In this document: in pieces, positions 51,083 to 60,110 of the stretch
Layout: each line of letters starts with the position of its first letter
How positions within the stretch are numbered: the stretch's first letter is position 1
NCBI RefSeq assembly: GCF_030378205.1
Contig: NZ_CP127385.1
Coordinates: 1,714,001 to 1,778,000, forward strand
Direction of reading: 5' to 3'
Length of the DNA stretch: 64,000 nucleotides
From: Bradyrhizobium sp. NP1
GTDB taxonomy: Bacteria > Pseudomonadota > Alphaproteobacteria > Rhizobiales > Xanthobacteraceae
The notes under the pieces: model-generated
Told to the model about the DNA's origin: nothing
Databases searched by the model: none
The model's input: the letters and a program-made list of their open reading frames with translations, nothing else
Program-made: the position numbers and the translations under genes

Positions 51083-52207
51083 CTAATCTCCCGCAGCGAC
51101 TTCCTTCGCGACAGACTCAAGGCTCGGATAGTCGAGATATCCGGTATCGGAACCACCATATATTCCGACTGACCTCGGCGAATTATAGGGACCGCCAGCG
51201 CGAATCCGCGCGGGAAGATCCGGATTGGCGAGAAACAGGCGACCGAACGCGACGGCGTCCGCCTCTCCGGAACTGACGATGTCGGCGGCGCGCTCGGGCG
51301 TGATGCCCGCGTTGACGATGAGCGGTCCGCGATAATGTTCGCGGACTATCGGCAGCATTCTCGCGTAATCTGGCGCTCCGGTCCAGGCATTGGTGTCGGC
51401 CAGGTGCAGATACGCAAGCCCGGCGGTTTGCAGCCAGTGTGCGAGCTGTCCATAGGTTTCTTCCGGTCGCGGATCTCGCGTGCTGTTGTAATCGGCGAAG
51501 GGCGACAGCCTCAGTCCAATCCGCGATCGCGGCATGGCATCAGAAATCGCCGACACGATTTCGAGAAGCAATCTCGAGCGTCCTTCGATGCTCCCGCCAT
51601 ATTCGTCGGTTCGCTGATTGATCGTCGGCGAGAGAAATTGATGAACCAAATAGCCGTTGGCGCCATGAATCTCCACGCCGTCAAACCCGGCGCGAACAGC
51701 GTTGGCGGCCGCCAGTCCGAATTCGTCCACGGCGCCGCGGATCTCCCCAAGGCTCATCGCGCGCGACGACGTAGCGGTGACGCGCACATAGGCGCCGTTG
51801 GCGAGAAGCGCCCATACCTGCAATCGATCCAGATCGTCATTGACGCCCGACGGCGACAGCGGTTGTCTGTTGGACAGCAGGCCACGCGCGCTCGCGCGTC
51901 CACCGTGCCAGAGCTGGGCGACGATGCGGCCCCCTTTCTCATGGATTCGATCGACGACCGCTTTCCATCCCTCGGTCTGTTCGTCGGTCCATAGGCCAGG
52001 CGTTCGGTCAAAGGCGTTGGACATCGGTCCTACGTTGATGCCTTCGCTTATGATCACGCCGGCGCCCGCGCGAGCTGAATAATATTCAGCAGCGGAAGCA
52101 TTGATGACACCGCGTTCATCGGCGCGCGAGCGTGTCATCGGCGCCATGACTATCCTGTTGGTGAGATTGAGATCGCCCAGGGCTGCCGGATGAAAGAGAG
52201 CCGCCAT
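51083..52207 (-). CDS. Old yellow enzyme family ene-reductase (NemA-like)
   Basis: The 374-residue protein is an FMN-dependent alkene reductase: LTNRIVMAPMTRSRAD at the N-terminus, AQLWHGGR, the substrate-binding pair in EIHGANGYLVHQFLSP, NQRTDEYGGSIEGRSRLLLEIV and GEADAVAFGRLFLANPDLP. Such enzymes reduce activated C=C bonds of electrophiles and nitro compounds, usually with NADPH. The next intact genes encode an MhqO-like dioxygenase and a LysR regulator, which fits an electrophile-stress neighbourhood. Confidence 0.92.
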   Translation of the reverse strand: MAALFHPAALGDLNLTNRIVMAPMTRSRADERGVINASAAEYYSARAGAGVIISEGINVGPMSNAFDRTPGLWTDEQTEGWKAVVDRIHEKGGRIVAQLWHGGRASARGLLSNRQPLSPSGVNDDLDRLQVWALLANGAYVRVTATSSRAMSLGEIRGAVDEFGLAAANAVRAGFDGVEIHGANGYLVHQFLSPTINQRTDEYGGSIEGRSRLLLEIVSAISDAMPRSRIGLRLSPFADYNSTRDPRPEETYGQLAHWLQTAGLAYLHLADTNAWTGAPDYARMLPIVREHYRGPLIVNAGITPERAADIVSSGEADAVAFGRLFLANPDLPARIRAGGPYNSPRSVGIYGGSDTGYLDYPSLESVAKEVAAGD

Positions 52208-52794
52208 ATTTTCTCACCCCTTCAGTATCGGCGTGTTTGACGCAGCTGTTTGTGATGCCGGCCTCCGGTTGGATGACCCAGCAGCAATGTTGAGCGCTCA
52301 AGCCATCAGAGAAGCATTTTTGGAGTCATCCGGCTTGCATATCCTCCATCGCGTTTGGACGTTTTGGCACGTCGCGGGACGGCTGTCGGGAGGGAGAGCA
52401 AGGTCGGCAACGGCCTCGGTCTCGGCAGACCGCTTCATTGTACGGCGCATCCAAGCCGTGACTGCCGCGCCGCTGCCGATCAGCGCGAGTTTGCTGCCGG
52501 TGATTGCACATTCTGGCGCGCGGTTGTACGATTGCGCCCAGATTGGAATTAAGATGCCGCCAGTCGCAGCCCCCAATTCCATTTGGCCCTCCACGCGATC
52601 GGGCGAAAATCCAAGACATTTGGCCGGTGTAGGCCTCAATAAGTGATCAGATAGCGGCGGCGACCGCCGAATGGTGCGAGCAGAGAGGAGAGTTTGCGTT
52701 CGTGCGCAATCTGGATCACAGCATCGAGGAATGCATGTCAGCCCTGGCAAGGTCGCTTAGTCACCATTCAGCGAGGCAGCGGTGAGCGCGTATC
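52208..52794. other. 587-nt stretch without a supported gene
   Basis: Several open frames overlap here on both strands, but none has a recognisable product, good ribosome-binding site or matching codon pattern. It holds the promoter of the OYE gene and that of the dioxygenase gene and may include gene remnants. Confidence 0.5.
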
Positions 52795-53733
52795 GTGTCT
52801 AGACTGGACGGAGCGCCCCTACCAGCACGCGGACTTCACCACGTCACAACGATCATTGGCGACGCGCAGCGCACCGCAGATTTCTACGCCCACGTTTTGG
52901 GGCTGAAGCGGATCAAGAAGACCGTCTGCTATGACGACCCCGGAAGTTACCACCTTTATTTTGGCGATAATGTGGGGAGTCCGGGTACGGTGATAAGTAC
53001 CCTGGCATGGCGCTGCGTCGCAAAGGGAATGGTCGGGGTCGGCGAAGTCGTGCAGACAGCTTTCCGTGTGCCGATGGGCTCCTTCGCATGGTGGTCGGAG
53101 CGGCTCAAGGCCGCGAGCGTGGCGTGCAGAGTGGACCACTCGCCATTTGGAGAGGCGATGCTGTGCTTCGCTGATCCCGATGGCACCACGCTTGCCCTGG
53201 TGGAATCGAGGCAAGCTCATCGCGAAGCGGAGCGCGGCGATCTACAAGCGGTCCTGGGCCTGAATGACGTCACTTTGAACGTCCGCGCCGAGGACGCCAC
53301 GATCGATATTATCCAGGAGGTGCTGGGTTTCAGACGCGTTTCACAAGCCGACGATTCGATCCGTTTCGCCGCTCATGACGGTCCCGGAGGCACGCTGACG
53401 CTGCGGATGATCGGGGCTTCGTCGCGAGGCCGCCTCGGGGGAGGCACGATCAGGCACGTGGCCTTCCGCTCAGCCAATATCGAAGACCAGTCGGAAATGG
53501 TCCGGAAGCTTCAAACGATGCACGACATCGTTGTGACTGAGCCGATTGAGCGAACATATCTGACTGCGGTCGGCTTCCGGGCGCCATGCGGCGTCCTTTT
53601 CGAGATCGCGACCGATGGACCCGGCTTCACGGTTGACGAGGAGCGCGATCGTCTTGGAGAAAATCTCAGATTGCCAGACTTTCTCGAGAAACGTCGGTCC
53701 GAATTGCAAGGCATCCTGCCTCCACTCAACTAG
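52795..53733 (+). CDS. VOC-family ring-cleaving dioxygenase (MhqO-like)
   Basis: The 312-residue, GTG-started protein has two vicinal-oxygen-chelate modules. The first has GLHHVTTIIGDAQRTADFYA (metal His), KKTVCYDDPGSYHLYFGD and VPMGSFAWWSERL. The second ends with GVLFEIATDGPGF (metal Glu). This order resembles MhqO/MhqA, Fe-dependent dioxygenases linked to hydroquinone and quinone resistance. Substrate use is inferred. It overlaps the convergent LysR gene by 8 nt at its end. Confidence 0.85.
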   Translation: MSRLDGAPLPARGLHHVTTIIGDAQRTADFYAHVLGLKRIKKTVCYDDPGSYHLYFGDNVGSPGTVISTLAWRCVAKGMVGVGEVVQTAFRVPMGSFAWWSERLKAASVACRVDHSPFGEAMLCFADPDGTTLALVESRQAHREAERGDLQAVLGLNDVTLNVRAEDATIDIIQEVLGFRRVSQADDSIRFAAHDGPGGTLTLRMIGASSRGRLGGGTIRHVAFRSANIEDQSEMVRKLQTMHDIVVTEPIERTYLTAVGFRAPCGVLFEIATDGPGFTVDEERDRLGENLRLPDFLEKRRSELQGILPPLN

Positions 53734-54649
53734 CTGGAATTGTCGTTGCGTAGTTGCTTGGCTGCATGATGGCCGGAAGCTTGTCGGCGATGAAGTCCAC
53801 GAAGGCGGATGTTTTTGGCGAGGATGGCCCCATAGGCCAAAGCGCTGATACGATTCTCCTGTTGTCGGTCTCGGCCTCAAGCATCATCACCAACTCACCG
53901 GAATTGATATGCCGGCGTGCCCAGAACTCGGGCATGCAGGCGATACCCTGTCCTTGAAGGCAAGCTGCGAGCAGCATGGCGTTGTGGTCGGCCACCAGCC
54001 GCTTCACCAAGCGCTCGCTACGTCGGACAAAGTCCTGCCCCAGGGGCCAGGGATATAGTTTGCCTGTCGAAGAGTTTTGGGTTCTCAGGCACAGATGATG
54101 CTCGAGATCACCCAGGCAGCCTGGTGGCGGTCGGCGGGAGAGATATGAGGGCGAGGCCACCAGGACGAGTCGAAAGGAGCCGATCTTTCGTGATCGGAGC
54201 CTGGAATCCTCGAGATTTCCAATCCGAAGCGCGGCCTCGAACCCTTCCTCTATCAGGTCAACATTCCGGTTGCTGTAGCTCAGCTCGAGTTCGATCTCCG
54301 GGAAGCGCGCCATGAACTCGACGAAGACGGCGTTCCAGGCGTCGCTGACCATGGGGACGCTTACCCTCAATCGACCGTGCGGGCCTTCCCGCGCGGCGGC
54401 GAGATCGGCTTCCGCAGCTGCTATCTCGTTCATGATCGCGCGGCAGCGCTCAAGGAAGCGCGCACCTTCGGTCGTGAGGCTGATGCTTCGCGTGTTGCGG
54501 TGAAAGAGGCGCACCCCCAACCGCTCTTCCAGGCGCACGATCGTCTTTCCGACCGACGAAGCGGTCTGCCCCAAAGCTCTGCCGGCTGCGACATAGCTTC
54601 CCGAGTCGACAACTTGAACGAAGACGGAAATTCCAGCTATTTTGTCCAT
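53726..54649 (-). CDS. LysR family transcriptional regulator
   Basis: The 307-residue protein has the LysR N-terminal winged helix (SYVAAGRALGQTASSVGKTIVRLEERLGVRLFHRNTRS, seen as AAGRALGQTASSVGKTI) and a substrate-binding-like domain starting GRLRVSVPMVSDAWN. The subgroup with NTRSISLTTEGARFLERC is that of many repressors of redox genes (CrgA/DgdR-like). It is convergent with the dioxygenase gene and divergent from the AraC-type gene, so targets could be on either side. The inducer is unknown. Confidence 0.92.
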   Translation of the reverse strand: MDKIAGISVFVQVVDSGSYVAAGRALGQTASSVGKTIVRLEERLGVRLFHRNTRSISLTTEGARFLERCRAIMNEIAAAEADLAAAREGPHGRLRVSVPMVSDAWNAVFVEFMARFPEIELELSYSNRNVDLIEEGFEAALRIGNLEDSRLRSRKIGSFRLVLVASPSYLSRRPPPGCLGDLEHHLCLRTQNSSTGKLYPWPLGQDFVRRSERLVKRLVADHNAMLLAACLQGQGIACMPEFWARRHINSGELVMMLEAETDNRRIVSALWPMGPSSPKTSAFVDFIADKLPAIMQPSNYATTIPAS

Positions 54650-54750
54650 TGCGGAAGATCAGTCCGTGAAAAACGTCCGGCGGAGCCGGTTTTCTAAGCC
54701 GAGTTTGGTCGATAGCATATTATACGCCTGCGGAATCCAGACGAGCTCAG

Positions 54751-55677
54751 ATGACCGAAGATGCCGATACCTCTTCCGATGGTTTTTTTGGTCGCCGGCT
54801 CGCCATGCACCTCGGAATGGAAGGCGATTGTGTTCACAAGATCAATCGCCAGGGTAAGCTCGCGCTTGCCGTTACGAGATTGACATGTACCCGCTTTGTT
54901 CGTGAGCGGACTGCCGCGGTCCCCTCCGAGCCGGCGTTCAGCATCCTTCACCAGCTTGGGGATCTGGAGCGGCATTCATGCTGGCTCGCAGGTCGCCAGA
55001 GATATTCCGGATCGTTCAGCGCCGGTACGGTGAGTGTCATCGACCTGCGCGACAATCCGCAGTGCGAATTCAGAGGCCCGTTCGACGCTGTCCAATACTA
55101 CATTCCGCGCCGCGCACTTGACGATTTCGCGTTCGAGAATGGCGCCAAGCCGATCGCCACGCTCAAGTGGGCTCGTGATCGTCGCGATCCCTATTTGTCC
55201 ACGCTTTCAAGCCTTCTCTTGAGCGCTCTGGAAGAGGAGAAGGCGAATAATCAGCTCTTTGTCGATCAGATCGGATTGAGCTTGCTCGCTCACTTTGCCC
55301 AGACCTACGGGGATCTTCGCTCGCACGAGGGCGTTCAGGAAGGCGGACTGGCGCCATGGCAGGAGCGCCGCGCCAAGGAGATCATCCGTGTTCGCCTCGC
55401 CAGCAATTTGACGATCGCGGATGTCGCGGCCGAGTGCAGGCTGACGCCAAGTCACTTCGCCCGCTCGTTCCGGCGCAGTACAGGCGTTGCCCCGCACGAG
55501 TATCTCTCCCGGCTCCGGATCGATGAAGCCAAGCGCCTGATGACGACCACCAAGCTGCCGCTGGCGGATATCGCACTAATCTGCGGGTTTGGCGACCAGA
55601 GCTACTTCACTAGGGTTTTCTCCCGCAGCGTGGGAACGAGCCCTGGCGCCTGGCGTCGGGCTCGTTCTGAGGGTTGA
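54751..55677 (+). CDS. AraC family transcriptional regulator
   Basis: The 308-residue protein has an N-terminal sensing domain (about 1-195), with FDAVQYYIPRRALDDFAFENG typical of the CupR/FeaR-like subgroup, and a C-terminal pair of helix-turn-helices (about 205-305): LTIADVAAECRLTPSHFARSFRRSTG and LPLADIALICGFGDQSYFTRVF. It is divergent from the LysR gene with a gap of about 100 nt. It may control the convergent isochorismatase-type gene or its own region. The effector is unknown. Confidence 0.92.
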   Translation: MTEDADTSSDGFFGRRLAMHLGMEGDCVHKINRQGKLALAVTRLTCTRFVRERTAAVPSEPAFSILHQLGDLERHSCWLAGRQRYSGSFSAGTVSVIDLRDNPQCEFRGPFDAVQYYIPRRALDDFAFENGAKPIATLKWARDRRDPYLSTLSSLLLSALEEEKANNQLFVDQIGLSLLAHFAQTYGDLRSHEGVQEGGLAPWQERRAKEIIRVRLASNLTIADVAAECRLTPSHFARSFRRSTGVAPHEYLSRLRIDEAKRLMTTTKLPLADIALICGFGDQSYFTRVFSRSVGTSPGAWRRARSEG

Positions 55678-55696
55678 GGGGCATCCACCGAATTAC

Positions 55697-56329
55697 TCAG
55701 GTCGGATGGATCATGTCGCGCGCGTAGGATAGCCCGATACCGTATCCGCCGCCGTGAGCCTCCACGATCGCCCGCGCGCGGTCATAGGTCTCGCGGCGAG
55801 TCCAGTCCCGCTGCAACTCCAACAGGATCTGGATCCATGACGTCGGTCGTGCTCCCGCTGCTTCCATGCGGCGAAGAGCAAGGTCATGGCCGGCCGTGGT
55901 GAGACCTCCGCAGGCGTCGCCGACCACGTAGACTTCAAGCCCGGCTGCCAGCGCAGATAGCACAGTGAAGCTGACGCAGGCTTCCGTCAGCAGCCCCGAC
56001 ACGATGAGGCGGCGGCGCCGTGTCGCGAGGATCGCCTCGCGTGCGTTGTCGTCCTCCCACACGTTCATGCTGCGCCGGTCGATCGGCACAATGCCGGGCA
56101 ATGCCGCGCTGACCGCCGGCATGAGCGGTCCGCTGTAGACCTTCGTCGCGGAGGTCGAGGCAATGACCGGGAGGCTGAACGCCGTGGCCGTCTTGGCCAG
56201 GGCGACCACGTTGTTCAAAAGGACTTGCCGGTCGACCGACCCAACGCCGAAGGCGAGTCCGGCCTGCTGGTCTGCGAACAGGAGTGCGCAGTCCTTCGGT
56301 TCGAGAAGATGCGGGGTACCGTCGGTCAT
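55697..56329 (-). CDS. Isochorismatase-family hydrolase (YcaC-like), copy 1
   Basis: The 210-residue cysteine hydrolase has Asp20 in LFADQQAGLAFGV and Cys118 in GLLTEACVSF, which with a Lys form the family triad. The length and the C-terminal LELQRDWTRRETYDRA block match the YcaC subgroup, whose substrate is not established. It is paralogous to the protein at 56820 (same WxRxETY block). A truncated hydrolase gene fragment lies just upstream on the same strand. Confidence 0.88.
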   Translation of the reverse strand: MTDGTPHLLEPKDCALLFADQQAGLAFGVGSVDRQVLLNNVVALAKTATAFSLPVIASTSATKVYSGPLMPAVSAALPGIVPIDRRSMNVWEDDNAREAILATRRRRLIVSGLLTEACVSFTVLSALAAGLEVYVVGDACGGLTTAGHDLALRRMEAAGARPTSWIQILLELQRDWTRRETYDRARAIVEAHGGGYGIGLSYARDMIHPT

Positions 56330-56338
56330 GTGGTCACC

Positions 56339-56470
56339 TCAATCTCGCTGGTTCAGGAATTCGAGGAGATCCGCGCTGAGCGGCCAGCCGTGGCGGAAGA
56401 GTATCGGTTTTCCGCTGCCCCAGTCCTTGAAGTAGAGCTCGGTACCATCCCGCAGCTTCAGCAGCGCCAT
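56339..56470 (-). pseudogene. N-terminal fragment of an alpha/beta hydrolase (haloperoxidase-like)
   Basis: A 43-codon frame reads [19 protein letters not shown] and then [18 protein letters not shown] before a stop. This is the start of non-haem chloroperoxidase/arylesterase-type hydrolases: the HGWP oxyanion motif is present. The Ser, Asp and His triad regions are missing. A GGAG ribosome-binding site precedes the ATG. It is a truncated gene next to the isochorismatase-type gene. Confidence 0.75.
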
Positions 56471-56819
56471 CCATCGCTCCATTGTTGTGGCTGCGGCCGA
56501 GCATCTGACGTCCCGCGCCCGGCCGAAGCATTCGTCGCCAGACTCAGGGATGGATCGTCCGATGGCTTGGACGATCTCGACGCTCTTTGCACGTCCTCAC
56601 GTTTGTGGCGGACGCGCATTCAAGTGCGCAGGGAAGCGCGATCGCATCGAGATTCGCCGGAGGCCGTTTGTCGCACGATGGCGGTCATCACGGCATCGTC
56701 CAATCAGCGATGAACTTGTCCAAGCGCGGGGCGGCGCCTCGGATCATACACTCCAGGCGCGCGGCGCAGGATGTCATTGGCTTCAGCCGGCGGTCGTCAA
56801 TTTCCAAGGAGAAATCTCG
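56471..56819. other. 349-nt stretch without a supported gene
   Basis: An open frame in phase with the downstream hydrolase runs through it, but its composition is not protein-like and there is a strong ribosome-binding site at 56806-56812 for the internal ATG. It probably holds promoters for both directions. Confidence 0.5.
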
Positions 56820-57461
56820 ATGTCGAAACTCGATATGCTGACCCCCGACAACAGCGCCATCGCGCTCATCGACTATCAACCGGCGATGTACCAAGGCGTC
56901 CAGTCGCACGATCGGCTGGTCGTGTTCAACAATGTCCAGATTCTGGCGAAGGCCGCCAAGCTGTTCAAGATTCCAACTGTCCTGTCGACGGTTGCCAAGG
57001 ATTCGTTCTCCGGACCGTTCATGCCGGAAGTCGTGGAGCTGTTTCCCCGTCACGACGTCATCGACCGTACGTCGATGAACTCATGGCTCAATGCCAATTT
57101 CCGCAAGGCGGTGGCGGCGACCGGGCGCAAGAAGTTCGTCCTCGGAGGCCTCTGGACGGAAGCTTGCGTGATGTTTCCGGCGCTGGACATGCTCAAGGAG
57201 GGCTATGAGATCTATGTCGCGGCGGATGCCTGCGGTGATCTTTCGATGGAAGCGCACAACCGTGCAATGGATCGCCTGGTGCAGGCCGGTGCAGTTCCGA
57301 TCACCTCGTGCCAGTACGCGTTCGAATTGCAGCAGGACTGGGCGCGCACCGAGACCTACGAAGGCATGATGGACATCCTGCGTGCTCACTCACCCTACGG
57401 CATTCAGATCCGCTTCTCGAAGTGGGCCCTCGGCGAGCATGCCTCCGAGGCTGGCGGCTAG
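56820..57461 (+). CDS. Isochorismatase-family hydrolase, copy 2
   Basis: The start at 56820, with AAGGAG upstream, gives 213 residues. Asp18 lies in ALIDYQPAMYQG and Cys116 in GGLWTEACVMFP, with IDRTSMNSWLN between. The C-terminal FELQQDWARTETYEGMMDI block is shared with copy 1 (about 56.3 to 55.7 kb). The reaction of this subgroup is not established; amide or ester hydrolysis is likely. It is the first gene of a plus-strand run leading to the porin gene. Confidence 0.9.
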   Translation: MSKLDMLTPDNSAIALIDYQPAMYQGVQSHDRLVVFNNVQILAKAAKLFKIPTVLSTVAKDSFSGPFMPEVVELFPRHDVIDRTSMNSWLNANFRKAVAATGRKKFVLGGLWTEACVMFPALDMLKEGYEIYVAADACGDLSMEAHNRAMDRLVQAGAVPITSCQYAFELQQDWARTETYEGMMDILRAHSPYGIQIRFSKWALGEHASEAGG

Positions 57462-57503
57462 GGCGCCTGATTTGCTCTCGATAGCTCGCTCGGGATGGGT
57501 GCG

Positions 57504-57794
57504 ATGAAAATCTATGTTCTGTCCCTCGGCGCCGGCCTTTTGGTCGGCGTCATCTACAGCCTCCTTAACGTGCGATCGCCGGCGCCGCCGCTTGTGGCTC
57601 TGGTTGGACTGCTGGGAATCCTGGCCGGCGAGCAGATCGTTCCGATTGCCCGGCAGATCGTTGCGGGTCACGGACTTGTCGCCGCCTGGCGGCAGGCGAA
57701 GTGCGCGCCTCACATGTTCGGCCTGCTGCCCGGCGGCCATAGCGTGCAATCCAACGCCGCTGCGGCGGTAAAGACCACGGAGAGTGGATCATGA
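57504..57794 (+). CDS. XapX/DUF1427 family small membrane protein
   Basis: The 96-residue protein (start at the second ATG, MKIYVLSLGAG) has two helices, KIYVLSLGAGLLVGVIYSLL and PPLVALVGLLGILAGEQIVP, as in XapX/DUF1427 proteins. The C-terminal basic part is soluble. The family role is unknown. The genes often stand next to amidohydrolase or isochorismatase-type genes, as here. It overlaps the amidohydrolase start by 4 nt (ATGA). Confidence 0.8.
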   Translation: MKIYVLSLGAGLLVGVIYSLLNVRSPAPPLVALVGLLGILAGEQIVPIARQIVAGHGLVAAWRQAKCAPHMFGLLPGGHSVQSNAAAAVKTTESGS

Positions 57795-59674
57795 ACGGCG
57801 CACCTGATGTCATTTTCCACCGCGGCCTTTTCACCACGCTTGACCGTGGCAACCCGACGGCCAGCGCCGTGGCGATCAGGGACGGTGTGTTCACCGCCGT
57901 CGGTCACGATCGGGAGATCATGCCGCTCGCCGGTCCGTCCACGAAAACCATCGATCTCAAGGGCCGTCGCGTACTGCCCGGCCTGATCGACAACCACCTC
58001 CACATCATTCGCGGCGGGCTCAACTTCAACATGGAGCTGCGCTGGGACGGCGTGTGGTCGCTCGCCGATGCCATGGCCATGCTGAAGAAGCAGGTCGCGA
58101 TCACGCCGCCGCCGCAATGGGTACGTGTCGTCGGCGGCTTCACCGAGCGCCAGTTCGCGGAAGGGCGCCTGCCGACGATCGACGAGCTCAATGCGGCAGC
58201 CCCGGATACCCCGGTCTTCATCCTGCATCTCTACGACCGCGCCATGCTCAACGCGGCCGCGCTGCGCGCCGTCGGTTACACCAAGGACACGCCGGAGCCG
58301 CCCGGCGGCGAGATCATGCGCGACGCAAATGGCAATCCGACCGGACTGCTGCTGGCGAAACCGAACGCCAACATCCTTTACGCGACGCTGGCCAAGGGGC
58401 CGAAGCTGCCGTTCGACTATCAGGTCAATTCGACCCGGCACTTCATGCGCGAGCTGAACCGGCTCGGCGTCACCGGCGCCATCGACGCGGGCGGTGGTTT
58501 CCAGAACTATCCGGAGGACTACGCTGTCGTCCAAAAACTGTCCGACGAAGGCCAGCTGACGATCCGGCTTGCCTATAACCTCTTCACCCAGAAGCCGAAG
58601 GGTGAGAAGGACGACTTCCTGAACTGGACCAGGACATCCAAATACAAGCAGGGCACCGATTACTTCCGCCATAACGGCGCCGGCGAGATGCTGGTGTTCT
58701 CGGCCGCCGATTTCGAGGATTTCCGTGTTGCCCGGCCGGACATGCCGCCCGAGATGGAAGGCGAACTCGAAGAAGTCGTTCGCGTTCTCGTGGCGAACAA
58801 GTGGCCTTGGCGGCTGCACGCGACCTATGACGAGACGATCTCGCGCGCGCTCGACGTGTTCGAGAAGGTCAACCAGGACATGCCGTTGGAGGGGCTGCAC
58901 TGGTTCTTCGACCATGCCGAGACGATCTCGGATCAATCGATCGACCGCATCGCGGCGCTCGGTGGCGGCATCGCCGTGCAGCACCGCATGGCCTATCAGG
59001 GCGAGTATTTCGTCGAGCGCTATGGCTATGGCGCCGCCGAAGCGACGCCGCCGGTGAAGAAGATCATCGACAAGGGCGTCAAAGTGTCGGCCGGCACAGA
59101 TGCGACCCGGGTCGCTTCCTACAATCCCTGGGTCTCTCTGGCCTGGCTCGTGACCGGCATGACGGTGGGCGGGCTTCGCCTCTATCCGCAACGAAATTGC
59201 CTGGACCGCGAGACGGCGCTTCGGATGTGGACCGAGAACGTGACGTGGTTCTCCAATGAAGAAGGCAGGAAGGGCCGCATTCAGGTCGGTCAGTTCGCCG
59301 ACCTCATCGTGCCCGATCGCGACTTCTTCTCCTGCGCCGACAGCGAGATCGCCGACATCACCAGCGAGCTTACGGTGGTCGGCGGGCGCATCGTCTATGG
59401 CGCGGGAAACTTCAAGGCGCTTGACGCCAACGTGCCGCCGCCCGCGATGCCGGACTGGTCGCCGGTGCGCCGCTTCGGCGGGTATGGCAACTGGGCGGAC
59501 GAGGGGAGTTCGAGAAAATCCAATCTCTCGATGAAGGCCATGCAGATGTGCGGCTGTGCAAATACGTGCAACGTCCACGGACATGACCACGCAACCGCCT
59601 GGTCCAGCAAGCTGCCGATCGCGGACCTCAAGAGCTTCTGGGGTGCGCTCGGATGCGCCTGCTGGGCGGTGTGA
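57791..59674 (+). CDS. Amidohydrolase-3 family enzyme with Cys-rich C-terminal tail
   Basis: The 627-residue protein has metal-binding features of the amidohydrolase superfamily: LPGLIDNHLHIIRGG (HxH), WRLHATYDE, WFFDHAETIS, and the catalytic Asp in SAGTDATRV. The YtcJ-like large insert is present. The last 45 or so residues (MQMCGCANTCNVHGHDHATAW, then LGCACWAV) add six cysteines and three histidines, which is unusual for the family and looks like a metal-binding tail. The substrate is unknown. It is translationally linked to the upstream DUF1427 gene. Confidence 0.88.
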   Translation: MNGAPDVIFHRGLFTTLDRGNPTASAVAIRDGVFTAVGHDREIMPLAGPSTKTIDLKGRRVLPGLIDNHLHIIRGGLNFNMELRWDGVWSLADAMAMLKKQVAITPPPQWVRVVGGFTERQFAEGRLPTIDELNAAAPDTPVFILHLYDRAMLNAAALRAVGYTKDTPEPPGGEIMRDANGNPTGLLLAKPNANILYATLAKGPKLPFDYQVNSTRHFMRELNRLGVTGAIDAGGGFQNYPEDYAVVQKLSDEGQLTIRLAYNLFTQKPKGEKDDFLNWTRTSKYKQGTDYFRHNGAGEMLVFSAADFEDFRVARPDMPPEMEGELEEVVRVLVANKWPWRLHATYDETISRALDVFEKVNQDMPLEGLHWFFDHAETISDQSIDRIAALGGGIAVQHRMAYQGEYFVERYGYGAAEATPPVKKIIDKGVKVSAGTDATRVASYNPWVSLAWLVTGMTVGGLRLYPQRNCLDRETALRMWTENVTWFSNEEGRKGRIQVGQFADLIVPDRDFFSCADSEIADITSELTVVGGRIVYGAGNFKALDANVPPPAMPDWSPVRRFGGYGNWADEGSSRKSNLSMKAMQMCGCANTCNVHGHDHATAWSSKLPIADLKSFWGALGCACWAV

Positions 59675-59675
59675 G

Positions 59676-60110
59676 ATGTCCGTGAGGACGGATACGCCGC
59701 GTTGGATTGCGTCGATTCTCTCCTGGCCGGGACTGTTGCCGCTCTCGCGAATCGCGTTGGTCTCGGCTTTCCTGATCGGGGGCGTGCAGAAGCTTGCGGA
59801 TTTCCCCGCGGCGATCGCGGAGCAGGCGCATTTCGGCCTTGAGCCGGCATGGCTATGGGCCGCAGCCGCCGTCCTTATCGAACTTGGTGGCTCAATGCTG
59901 GTAATCTTTGGCCGCTTTGTATGGCTGGGAGCCGGAGGACTAGGTGTCCTGACCGCGGTTGCCATGCTGGCCGCGAACGATTTCTGGACGAAGAGTGGCC
60001 ATGATCGCTTCATGGTCCTGAACGCCTTCTTCGAGCATCTTGGCCTCATCGCGGGTCTCGTGCTCGTCTCCGTACTGTCCCTGCGCAAGCAGGGCGCGTC
60101 AATGCAATGA
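59676..60110 (+). CDS. DoxX family membrane protein
   Basis: The start at 59676 gives 144 residues with four membrane helices and the DoxX features ALVSAFLIGGVQKLADFPAAI, AAAAVLIELGGSMLVIFG and a final FFEHLGLIAGLVLVS. DoxX-type proteins are linked to quinone or sulfur redox reactions. In Bacillus the quinone-stress genes mhqO and the DoxX-type mhqP are neighbours. It starts 1 nt after the amidohydrolase stop and overlaps the next gene by 4 nt. Confidence 0.85.
   Translation: MSVRTDTPRWIASILSWPGLLPLSRIALVSAFLIGGVQKLADFPAAIAEQAHFGLEPAWLWAAAAVLIELGGSMLVIFGRFVWLGAGGLGVLTAVAMLAANDFWTKSGHDRFMVLNAFFEHLGLIAGLVLVSVLSLRKQGASMQ

Noticed and set aside
57710..60088. 792-codon open frame antisense to the amidohydrolase and DoxX genes
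   Set aside because: It has no domain and a His/Asp/Arg-biased composition; the plus strand has a tightly overlapping operon of recognised families.
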